A stretch of DNA of 64,000 nt. It comes from Gordonia insulae. GTDB taxonomy: Bacteria > Actinomycetota > Actinomycetes > Mycobacteriales > Mycobacteriaceae. Under the pieces are notes generated by a model, which was given only the letters and a program-made list of their open reading frames with translations, made no database searches and was not told the origin of the DNA. Location: assembly GCF_003855095.1 (NCBI RefSeq), contig NZ_CP033972.1, positions 310,001 through 374,000 on the forward strand, given 5' to 3'. Both the position numbers and the translations under genes were made by a program. Positions 50,586-58,401 of the stretch are shown here, piece after piece. Positions within the stretch are counted from its first letter, which is position 1. Each line of letters opens with the position of its first letter.

Positions 50586-51466
50586 CGGATCGTCGCCCGT
50601 GCAGCGACCAAGCCCTGGAGCGCGACGATCCGATGTTCGCGACCGCGTCGGCCGGGTTCTCCTGGTTGCTGCTCGAGCTGCCCGGCGCCTGGGGACATTC
50701 GGTATTCCTCAACTCGCCCAAGATCATCGATCCGACCCTCGGCCGGTCCATCGTCCGCCGTGTCGAGGCGACGGGCATGCGTATCGTCGCGATCCGCCCA
50801 CCCGGACGGCGGTCGCCGACACCACGCTGGCGATGGTTCATCGCCCATTCGGAGCCCGGTGCCGAGAAATTGTTCCGCGGCGAGGTGGACCACCCGGCGC
50901 AGTACCTCGACCTCGCGCTCGACGGGTCCGATGGGGCGGTCTCGACCGATCCGCTCATCGCCGTGTGCGCGCACGGGAAGCACGACCAGTGCTGCGCGGT
51001 GCGCGGACGGGCCGCGACGTCGGCCATTGCCGCCGAGTACCCCGAATCGACGTGGGAATGTTCGCATCTCGGCGGCGACCGGTTCGCCGCGACGATGCTC
51101 GTGCTGCCGCACGGTCTGTGCTACGGCCGGGTCGACTCGGCCCCCGATCCGGCCGAGCTGGTTCGCAGGTACACCGTCGGGCGACTCGACGATGCGTTCC
51201 TGCGGGGCCGGACGTCGCTGCCGCACGCCGTGCAGGCGGCCCAGCACTTTGTGCGACGGGAGACCGGTGACGACCGTATCGATGCCCTGGCGCCGATCGA
51301 CGTGCAGCGCGGTGACCATCGGATCGTCGTCCGGCTGCGGGGACGGACCGGCCCCGTCGAGGTCACCCTCGCCGAGGAACTGTCCGATCCGCTGCTGTCC
51401 ACCTGCAGCGCCCATGTCGCCGGGCGCGTGCGCCAGTTCGTGCTCGTCTCGATGAACGTCCTCTGA
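50582..51466 (+). CDS. Sucrase/ferredoxin-like (thioredoxin-like [2Fe-2S]) protein
   Basis: A 294-residue protein of the Suc_Fer-like family. CAHGKHDQCCAVRG and WECSHLGGDRFAATM are its signatures; the Cys residues fit a thioredoxin-like [2Fe-2S] ferredoxin domain at about 125-200. The N-terminus CSDQALERDDPMFATAS and the C-terminal region are also family-typical. The ATG at 50582 overlaps the oxygenase stop, so the two are co-translated. It may supply electrons to the oxygenase or a partner enzyme. The name sucrase comes from a historical annotation and does not imply sugar hydrolysis. Confidence 0.87.
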   Translation: MTDRRPCSDQALERDDPMFATASAGFSWLLLELPGAWGHSVFLNSPKIIDPTLGRSIVRRVEATGMRIVAIRPPGRRSPTPRWRWFIAHSEPGAEKLFRGEVDHPAQYLDLALDGSDGAVSTDPLIAVCAHGKHDQCCAVRGRAATSAIAAEYPESTWECSHLGGDRFAATMLVLPHGLCYGRVDSAPDPAELVRRYTVGRLDDAFLRGRTSLPHAVQAAQHFVRRETGDDRIDALAPIDVQRGDHRIVVRLRGRTGPVEVTLAEELSDPLLSTCSAHVAGRVRQFVLVSMNVL

Positions 51467-51502
51467 GCATCGAGACCGCGAGCCGTCAGGACGGGGCGAC
51501 GA

Positions 51503-53608
51503 TCAGGTCGTGCGCTTCGCTTCCACGGAGATGACCGGGGTGCCCACCGACGCCTCACCGTGGGCGATCTGCTCCACCGCCGCGAACTTCTTGGTGTTCA
51601 TCACCACCACCGGGGTGATGAGCGGATAACCCGCAGCCTCGATGACCTTGCGATCGAAGGTCACCAGTGGCGTGCCCACATCGACCTTCTGTCCGGCCTT
51701 GACCTTGACGTCGAAGCCCTCGCCCTTCAGTTGCACGGTGTCGATGCCGACATGGATCAGCAGTTCGATACCGCCGTCGAGGACCAGCCCGAATGCATGC
51801 CCGGTGGGTTGGGCGGCCACCACGGTCGCGGCCGCCGGAGCGTAGACGGTGTCACCGGAGGGCAGGATCGCCACGCCGCCGCCCATGGTGCCCTTGGCGA
51901 ACACGGGGTCGGGGACATCGCTCAGCGCCACCACCGTGCCGTCGAGCGGCGACGGGATCTCGGTGATCGCGCCGTGCTCGGAGGTCTCCGCGTCGGTTCT
52001 CTCGGCGGTCGCCACAGCACCCGCCGCGGCCACGGCACCTGTGCCGGACCGGGCGCCGGTCGACTCCGCATCGGCCAGGGCCGCCGCGGATGCGACGCCC
52101 TCGGCCGAATCGTCGATCGGGATCGGTCCCGGCGATTCCAGCCCGGCGTCGCGCGCTGCCTCGAACTCGGCCTGCTGTTCCGGCGTCCGGTACCCGGACA
52201 GGACCACCAGGATCATCGCCGTGAAGAACGCGGCCGCGACGGCGATCGAGTAGAGGATGACACTGTCGAACGCGGGGATGGTCAGCAGCGAGGTGAACAC
52301 GAACGCGTTGGTCGTGACACCGCCGCCGATGCCGATGATCAGGCCGCCGATGAAGCAGCCCACGAGCATTCGTGGATAGATACGTTTGAATCGTAGATGG
52401 ATGCCGTACAGCGATGGCTCCGAGATGCCGCCGAGGAGGCCGGCGGCGAGGGCGCCGGTCGCGGTCTGTCGCATCTGTGCGTCCCGTTCCCGCCAGGCGA
52501 TCAGCAGGACACCGGCCGTGGCGCCGAAGCAGGCGAAGTTCCATGCGCCCATCGGCCCCTGGATGAAGTCGTACCCGAGGGTCTGGATGTTGAGCAGCAT
52601 GATCGCGTTGATCGGCCAGTGCAGACCGAGCGGCACCATGAACGGGTACGCGAGCGGGATCACGATCGCGAAGATGAACGGCGAGAAGTCGTTGATGGAC
52701 TTCAGGATGTCGGCCAGGCCGGCGCCGACGTAGACGCCGATCGGTCCGATGAGGAACGCGGTCAACGGGATCATGATCAACATCGCCAGGAACGGCACGA
52801 AGATCAGTTGAACGTTCTCCGGGATGATCTTCTTCAGCAGCTTGTACAACGGTCCGAGCACCGCCGCCATCAGCAGCGGCGGGAACACCTGGGAGCTGTA
52901 GTCGAAGACGGTGAGCGGGATGCCGAAGATGTCGATCGTCTGCACGTCGAAGCCGAAAATCGTGTGCTGCGTGGCATTGTCGGCGAAGTTCGCATAGGCG
53001 GGCAGCATCAGCACGGCCATGATCGCGAAGCCGACCCACGGGTCGGCGTCGAGCTTCTTCGACGCGTTGTAGGCGATCATCAACGGCAGGAAGACGAACA
53101 CGCACTGCCAGCACAGGTTGACGAACTGCCACGATGGCGACAACTCGGTACGCGGATCGGCCCAGTTGCCGATCACGTCGAGTGTGCTCATCAGCGACAT
53201 GAACGTGATGAACAGCGACGCACCCAGCAGGGCTCCGAGGATCGGGCGGAACGAGTCGGAGAGGTATTCGAAGAGCGAGTCCAGCCACGCCGACTTCCCC
53301 CGGGGGCCCTTGGCGCGCTCGGCCGCCTTGATGGCTGCGGCATCCGTCGGCGCTCCGCCACCCATGCCCGGTTGCGCCATGATCTCGTTGTAGACCGTCT
53401 GCACGCCGCCGCCGATGACAACCTGGTAGCGGTTGCCGCCCTGCGGCACCGCTCCCATCACCCCGTCGATCGCCTCCAGCGCCGACTGCTCCACCCCCGA
53501 CGCGTCACGTAGTTGGAACCGCAGGCGCGTCGCGCAATGGGTGAGGCTTTCGATGTTGCCGGGTCCGCCGACACCTGCGACGATTTCGGCTGCCGAGTTC
53601 GTAGACAT
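51503..53608 (-). CDS. PTS EIIBCA permease, beta-glucoside/sucrose family
   Basis: A 701-residue phosphotransferase sugar permease in the order EIIB-EIIC-EIIA. EIIB carries the phosphorylated Cys25 (HCATRLRF), EIIC spans about residues 100-470 with ten hydrophobic segments and the GISEPSLYGI signature, and EIIA has the active His619 (LLIHVGIDTVQL). A Ser/Ala/Glu-rich linker of about 80 residues joins EIIC and EIIA. It imports and phosphorylates a sugar of the beta-glucoside, sucrose or trehalose group; which one cannot be told. The ATG at 53608 follows AAGGGAGAG. No glycosidase or antiterminator gene is adjacent. Confidence 0.94.
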   Translation of the reverse strand: MSTNSAAEIVAGVGGPGNIESLTHCATRLRFQLRDASGVEQSALEAIDGVMGAVPQGGNRYQVVIGGGVQTVYNEIMAQPGMGGGAPTDAAAIKAAERAKGPRGKSAWLDSLFEYLSDSFRPILGALLGASLFITFMSLMSTLDVIGNWADPRTELSPSWQFVNLCWQCVFVFLPLMIAYNASKKLDADPWVGFAIMAVLMLPAYANFADNATQHTIFGFDVQTIDIFGIPLTVFDYSSQVFPPLLMAAVLGPLYKLLKKIIPENVQLIFVPFLAMLIMIPLTAFLIGPIGVYVGAGLADILKSINDFSPFIFAIVIPLAYPFMVPLGLHWPINAIMLLNIQTLGYDFIQGPMGAWNFACFGATAGVLLIAWRERDAQMRQTATGALAAGLLGGISEPSLYGIHLRFKRIYPRMLVGCFIGGLIIGIGGGVTTNAFVFTSLLTIPAFDSVILYSIAVAAAFFTAMILVVLSGYRTPEQQAEFEAARDAGLESPGPIPIDDSAEGVASAAALADAESTGARSGTGAVAAAGAVATAERTDAETSEHGAITEIPSPLDGTVVALSDVPDPVFAKGTMGGGVAILPSGDTVYAPAAATVVAAQPTGHAFGLVLDGGIELLIHVGIDTVQLKGEGFDVKVKAGQKVDVGTPLVTFDRKVIEAAGYPLITPVVVMNTKKFAAVEQIAHGEASVGTPVISVEAKRTT

Positions 53609-53763
53609 GACTCTCCCTTGAGAATGTCCGATCTTGAGTTGCTCGTTCCCAAGCACGGTCCCGACGACGCGACGAGTGCCCAGCGCCTCGGATGCTATCG
53701 CGCCACTCCCACCTCGCGTGTCGAGATGACAAAGGCCGGTAGGCAACCGTTACCGCCCTCCGC

Positions 53764-53841
53764 TGATCGAGTGCCGCGCTACTTACCGCCTCCCGCTGAT
53801 CGAGTGCCGCGCGAGCGTAGCGAGCCGGCGTATCGAGATCA
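53764..53841. repeat. Dispersed intergenic repeat, copy C, with a partial direct duplicate
   Basis: The full element runs 53797-53841, from TGATCGAGTGCCGCGCGAGC to TATCGAGATCA, with outer TGATC/GATCA inverted. A partial left end, TGATCGAGTGCCGCGC, occurs at 53764-53779, preceded like the full copy by a CCGCC-rich stretch, so 33 bases are duplicated in tandem. It belongs to the same general type as copies A and B but to another subtype, with the core GCGAGCGTAGCGAGC. Confidence 0.7.
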
Positions 53842-53848
53842 CCCACCC

Positions 53849-55235
53849 TCACCGAGCGCCCGCGAGTCCCTCCCCGAGTAGCGCCACGAGCCGGTCGATG
53901 TGTTCGCGCCGCGTCCGCCACGACGACACCGAGATACGGAACGCCGGCTCATCCTGCCACCACGCCGGGCCGAACCAGACCTGGCCACCCTCGAGCAGTG
54001 ACCGGCGGACGGCCTCGGTCCGGGCCGCGGTGTCGGCCCGCGCCAGCACCTGGTTCAGCACGCACCGGTTGAGCACCGTGAAGCCGTTGGCCCGCAAGCC
54101 TTCCGCCGCCGACCCGGCGAGTTCGACGCAGCGATCGACCAGCTCCTCGACGCCGTCGCCGCCGAGGGTACGCAGCGCGGCCCATACCGGGATCCCGCGC
54201 GCCCGTCGGGAGAACTCGAGTGTCAGGTTCTTCTGGGCGTCGGCCGATCCGGTCAGATAGGCGGCGTCGGAGTTCATCGCCGACGACAGCGCGTCGGCGT
54301 CGCGGACGATCACCATCGCGCTGTCGTAGGGGGGTGTTGAGCCACTTGTGCCCATCCGTGGTCCAGCTGTCGGCGGCGTCGACGCCGGTGGTGAGCGCTC
54401 GGTGCGTTCGCGAGGCGCGTGCCCAGAGGCCGAATGCGCCGTCCACGTGCACCCACGCGCCGGCGCGGCGCGCGGCGGGGATGATGTCGGCGAACGGATC
54501 GAACTCGCCGGTGTTGACCTCTCCGGCCTGCAGGATCACCAGGGTCATGTCGTCGAGGGCGGGCATCGTGTCGGCGACCACCCGTCCGTGCTCGTCGACG
54601 GGTGCGCGTTCGATGTTCTCGAGCCCGAATCCCAGGACCCGCAGCGCACGGACGACGGTGATGTGGGCGAGTTCGCCGATGACCACCCGGACTCGCGGGG
54701 CGTCGGTCAGCCCACGTCGATCGACGTCCCATCCGTGGCGCAGCAGAAGTGCGCGCCGGGCCGCGGTGATCGCGGTGACGGCGCCGGCGGTCGCGCTGGT
54801 GGTGAAGCCGACCGCCGACGCACGGGGGAGGTCCAGCGCGTCGAGCACCCAGCGGCCCGCCTGTTTCTCCAGGGTGTGGGCGGCGGGTGAGTTGTCGAAC
54901 GACGACGCGCACTGATCCCACGCGAGGGCGATGCGCTCCGCGGCTGCGGCCACCGGCAGGGTCGATCCCACGACGAAACCGAAGTAGCGCGGGTCGTTCG
55001 ACGCGACAACGCCCGTGCCGGCCACCTCGTCGAGCATCGCGATGGTCTCGTCGGCCGGCCGACCCGATGCCGTCAGCGGTTCGTCGAGGCGGGCCAGCCC
55101 GGCGAGCGCCTCGGCGGACGGGAACACCCGTCGGCTCACCGCCCCGATGCCCGCCGTCCACGCGCGGGCACGTCGATCGGCATCCGCGAGCAGTTCCAGC
55201 TCGTCACGGGTGGGGTCGGTGTCGTTGCCGGGCAC
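53849..55235 (-). pseudogene. PLP-dependent (group II) decarboxylase split by a +1 frameshift
   Basis: Both halves code for one pyridoxal-dependent decarboxylase-type enzyme. The upstream half (from GTG 55235) shows YFGFVVGSTLPVAAA, VGFTTSATAGAV, VHVDGAFGLWA and the PLP lysine in TTDGHKWLNTP. It then runs into another frame. The downstream half continues with YDSAMVIVRDADALSSAMN and ends at 53849. The break is at a run of six G (C on the coding strand) at 54329-54334; removing one base restores KWLNTPYDSAM. The intact protein would be about 461 residues, of unknown amino-acid specificity. It may be a sequencing error or a recent mutation. Confidence 0.85.
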
Positions 55236-55289
55236 GATCTGAGGCTACCGAGGCACGGATACCGGCGGACGGCCTCGAGCCGAACGAGA

Positions 55290-55610
55290 TCAGGCGACCT
55301 GTCGGTCGGCGGAGTGGACGTCGGACAGCAGGCCGCCCGGATCAACGATCATGATGACCGACCCGACGACGTCGGACGCCCGCTCGATGACCGCGGCGAT
55401 CTGTTCGGGGTCGGACGGATCGGACACCACGGCCCACACCTGGTGGCGTACGGCCGCGTCGACGAACGGGACGAGGTCTCGCGGCGACGGGCCGGTGAGC
55501 GCGACGTTGTGTCCCGATCGCACGATCTGATGGACGATGGCCCGGGCGCGCGAACTGCCGTCCATAACGACGAGAACTGTATCGGTGGCCGTGGTTTCGG
55601 TGGTGGTCAT
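55290..55610 (-). CDS. Small hypothetical protein with Rossmann-like segment
   Basis: A 106-residue protein. After a Thr-rich start, TVLVVMDGSSRARAIVHQIVRSGHNVALTG looks like the first beta-alpha-beta of a nucleotide-binding fold, with a further VWAVVSDPSD strand and a C-terminal VIMIVDPGG. This is too short for a complete dehydrogenase. The ATG at 55610 gives the natural start; upstream frame is antisense to nothing known. It lies 47 bases after the lipoprotein gene on the same strand. Function unknown. Confidence 0.65.
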   Translation of the reverse strand: MTTTETTATDTVLVVMDGSSRARAIVHQIVRSGHNVALTGPSPRDLVPFVDAAVRHQVWAVVSDPSDPEQIAAVIERASDVVGSVIMIVDPGGLLSDVHSADRQVA

Positions 55611-55657
55611 GCTGTCATCACACCGCGCGCGGCTGGGCCCGTCGTGTGGCCCGGCTG

Positions 55658-56257
55658 TCAGTTGGCTGGCAGCGCTGCGACGATCTGTCGAGCTGCGGTC
55701 GACCACGCCGCGTCGTCCGGCGGATGCGGGATGTTCCCGACGACGAGCACCACGCTCGTCACATGGCGATCGGTCGCGACGCGCATGGTGGGGAAGGCGT
55801 TTGGCCCGTCGAGTGGCTCGATGATGACGTCGAGCCCGATCCCCGGAATCGACCGGGCGCCATCGTCGCCGAGATCGGCGAGCATGTCCGGTGTGACGGT
55901 GCCGGTCACGGGCGCCTGCACCTTGACCACGGCGGTGAACGACAGTACGCCGCCCGCCGCCGTGTAGTAGCTGCAATTGTGGCCGGTGGTTCCGTCGGAT
56001 TGCTTGACGTCGGTGTCCTCGCCGTCTTTCAGGCGTACCCCCGACAGTGCCGACATCTGTGCGCCCGTGAGGATGCAGTCGCTCGGCACTACGTGATCGC
56101 GCCATTCGACCGCGGCGGCCGTCGGTGACGAGGCGGTCGACGGCGCTGCCACCGCCTGGCCGTCGAGGCTCCGGGCGCAGCCGGAGGTGCAGCACAGCGC
56201 CACCAGGGCACAGACCGCGGTGGTGAGAAGGCTGCGCTGGCGTCGGGTCACGGGCAC
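55658..56257 (-). CDS. Putative secreted lipoprotein
   Basis: A 199-residue protein with an Arg-containing N-terminus, a hydrophobic stretch (TAVCALVALCCTSGC) and a likely lipobox ending at Cys27, followed by an Ala/Ser/Thr-rich linker. The mature domain has two Cys (SDCILTG and HNCSYY), suggesting a disulfide, as in DUF3558-like mycobacterial lipoproteins. Lgt in this window would modify it. GTG at 56257 is the start. Confidence 0.75.
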   Translation of the reverse strand: MPVTRRQRSLLTTAVCALVALCCTSGCARSLDGQAVAAPSTASSPTAAAVEWRDHVVPSDCILTGAQMSALSGVRLKDGEDTDVKQSDGTTGHNCSYYTAAGGVLSFTAVVKVQAPVTGTVTPDMLADLGDDGARSIPGIGLDVIIEPLDGPNAFPTMRVATDRHVTSVVLVVGNIPHPPDDAAWSTAARQIVAALPAN

Positions 56258-56327
56258 GCGGTCACGCTACCCGTCATCCGGCGACACCGAGATCGGCCCA
56301 CCGGGACCACGGCATAGGCTCTCCGAG

Positions 56328-56741
56328 GTGAGCGATGCGAAGCGACTCCGGCCGAAGCCCGAGCGTTGCCCGTGCACGTCGGGCATGACTTTCGACGAGT
56401 GCTGCGGTCCCGTGCTGTCGGGCGTGCGGAAAGCCGGTACGGCCGAGGCGCTGATGCGCTCACGATTCACCGCGTTCGCCGTCGGAGACAGCGGATATCT
56501 GCTCGCGAGTTGGCATCCACGTACCCGACCGCGCACCCTCGACCTCGACGACACCATCGAGTGGTACCGACTCAACATCGAATCCGTCTCCGGTGGAACG
56601 CCATTCGACACAGCCGGCGAAGTGACATTCACCGCGCACCATCGACACGACGGCACCCGCGGCAGACTCCACGAGCGCAGCCGCTTCGAGCGGCACGACG
56701 GTCACTGGGTCTACGTCGACGGAGTGGTCTCCCCGGGCTGA
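56328..56741 (+). CDS. YchJ family protein
   Basis: A 137-residue protein of the YchJ (UPF0225) group. RCPCTSGMTFDECCGPVLSG is a SEC-C-like zinc-binding motif and the rest is an NTF2-like fold with LMRSRFTAFAVGDSGYL, TWHP-like ASWHPRTRP and HERSRFERHDGHWVYVDG. GTG at 56328 is the start. The function of the family is unknown. Confidence 0.9.
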   Translation: MSDAKRLRPKPERCPCTSGMTFDECCGPVLSGVRKAGTAEALMRSRFTAFAVGDSGYLLASWHPRTRPRTLDLDDTIEWYRLNIESVSGGTPFDTAGEVTFTAHHRHDGTRGRLHERSRFERHDGHWVYVDGVVSPG

Positions 56742-56807
56742 CACACCTGCGAAATGTGAGGCATTTGCCCCACGAGCCGGCACCGGTGTGCGGCACAGAC
56801 TGAGTGC

Positions 56808-57551
56808 ATGAGCACACATACTCCCCACGAGGCGGTCGCCGCCCTGCGCGCACACCCGCAACTCCCGGACGGCCCCGACGAACGGTTCGCCGGGTACGGG
56901 ATCATGGGTATGCCATTCGAATCAGGCCATTACCTCGCGCTGCGCGAGATGGTCGCGAGCTCCCTCGGTCCGCCCTATCGGACCGTCTGGCACCGAGAAC
57001 CGAACGGTACGTGGACGATTCACACCACCGCAGCTCCGGAGCTGAGCTGTCCCCGCTACTTCGGGAAGGCTACGGCCGTCAACCAGGTTCCACACATCGA
57101 TGTCTCCTGGACCGGCGAGGCGCAGCTCGAGGTCAACCTCGGCGACGTCCTGCACTGGAACATCGAGTTGGCGTCGTCTCCGGCCACCCGGATGATGACC
57201 GCGATGGGCTCCGCGATGCCGATGCGCGCACTGACCAGCGCGCCGGTGTTGACCACCATGGGCCCGATCGCCGGCGCAGTGCTGCGATCCGGGCGCATGA
57301 GGTTGTGCGGACGAACCCCGAACGGGCCGCGATTCCGGGCCATCCCACTCGAGGTCTGGCGGGTCGCGACGGCCGAGGCCTCCCATCGGGGACGGGCTCT
57401 CGGTAGGCCGGCACCGCTGGACGATCAGACCGCCCTCGGGGACTTCTGGTTGCCCCAGCGCGGGTTGTTCTTCGTCGGGCAGGCGCGGTTCATGCCGGCG
57501 ACCGCATCGGCCGGCGACGTCGCCATCGAACGGGCTGAGGTGTCACGGTGA
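56808..57551 (+). CDS. Hypothetical protein upstream of an MddA-like gene
   Basis: A 247-residue soluble protein without recognisable catalytic motif. It contains GYGIMGMPFESGHYLALREMV near the N-terminus, WHREPNGTW and a met-rich middle, and looks like a beta-rich domain. It overlaps the methyltransferase gene by 4 bases (GTGA), so the two are co-translated. The ATG at 56808 has only a weak Shine-Dalgarno. I do not know the family. Confidence 0.75.
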   Translation: MSTHTPHEAVAALRAHPQLPDGPDERFAGYGIMGMPFESGHYLALREMVASSLGPPYRTVWHREPNGTWTIHTTAAPELSCPRYFGKATAVNQVPHIDVSWTGEAQLEVNLGDVLHWNIELASSPATRMMTAMGSAMPMRALTSAPVLTTMGPIAGAVLRSGRMRLCGRTPNGPRFRAIPLEVWRVATAEASHRGRALGRPAPLDDQTALGDFWLPQRGLFFVGQARFMPATASAGDVAIERAEVSR

Positions 57552-58339
57552 CGACCACCGAGCACCGTCCCGCCATGACCGCCGGCCGGATCGCCGCCGT
57601 CGTCTACGGCACCGTCGCCTATGTCGTCTTCCTGCTGGTGTTCTCGTGGGCCATCGCGTTCGTCGAGGACGTTCGCGTCACCATCGGCGACACCGCTCTC
57701 GTTCCCCGGACCATCGACCACGGTGGACCGACCGTACCGGCTGCCGTCGCGCTGTTGGTGAATGTCGTGTTGTTGACCCTCTTCGCCGCGCAACACAGCG
57801 TGATGGCGCGAGCCGGTTTCAAACGGTGGTGGACGCGCATCGTGCCCGCGCCCGTCGAGCGCAGTACCTACGTGCTCGCCGCCTCCCTGTGCCTCGCCGT
57901 CCTGATGTGGTGGTGGTGTCCGATCACCGCCGAACTCTGGACCGTGTCGGGCGCGGTATCGGGCATCCTGGTGGTCATATCGCTCGCGGGGTGGCTGCTC
58001 GTCCTGACCTCGACGTTCCTGATCGATCACTTCGATCTCTTCGGACTGCGGCAGGTGGTGGCCAACGCGCGCGGCCGCCCGGCGCCGACCTATCGGTTCG
58101 TCACGCCGCTCTGGTACGGAATCGTCCGTCACCCCATCTATCTCGGTTTCCTCATCGGGTTCTGGGTGACCCCGACGATGACGGTCGGGCACCTCGTCTT
58201 CGCCGTCGCCACCACCGGATTCGTCCTCGTAGGCATCCAGCTGGAAGAGCGGGACCTGATTCGTACGTTCGGCGACGACTACCGGTCCTACCGTCGGCGG
58301 GTCCCGATGCTGCTACCCGGCGCACACCGCCGCACCTGA
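57548..58339 (+). CDS. mddA: Methanethiol S-methyltransferase-like membrane protein (MddA/NnrU type)
   Basis: A 263-residue membrane protein with five to six hydrophobic segments. The isoprenylcysteine-methyltransferase-like C-terminus TPLWYGIVRHPIYLGFLIGFW and ERDLIRTFGDDYRSYRRRVP binds SAM. LFAAQHSVMARAGFKRWW and PVERSTYVLAASLCL match MddA, which methylates methanethiol to dimethyl sulfide. GTG at 57548 is the start, coupled to the preceding gene. The MddA assignment rests on motif likeness. Confidence 0.83.
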   Translation: MTTTEHRPAMTAGRIAAVVYGTVAYVVFLLVFSWAIAFVEDVRVTIGDTALVPRTIDHGGPTVPAAVALLVNVVLLTLFAAQHSVMARAGFKRWWTRIVPAPVERSTYVLAASLCLAVLMWWWCPITAELWTVSGAVSGILVVISLAGWLLVLTSTFLIDHFDLFGLRQVVANARGRPAPTYRFVTPLWYGIVRHPIYLGFLIGFWVTPTMTVGHLVFAVATTGFVLVGIQLEERDLIRTFGDDYRSYRRRVPMLLPGAHRRT

Positions 58340-58401
58340 GTGGTCACCCGATGTACGACAGGTGGCTGACACCGCGCCCGCAACGGGTCGACAATGGGGT
58401 C

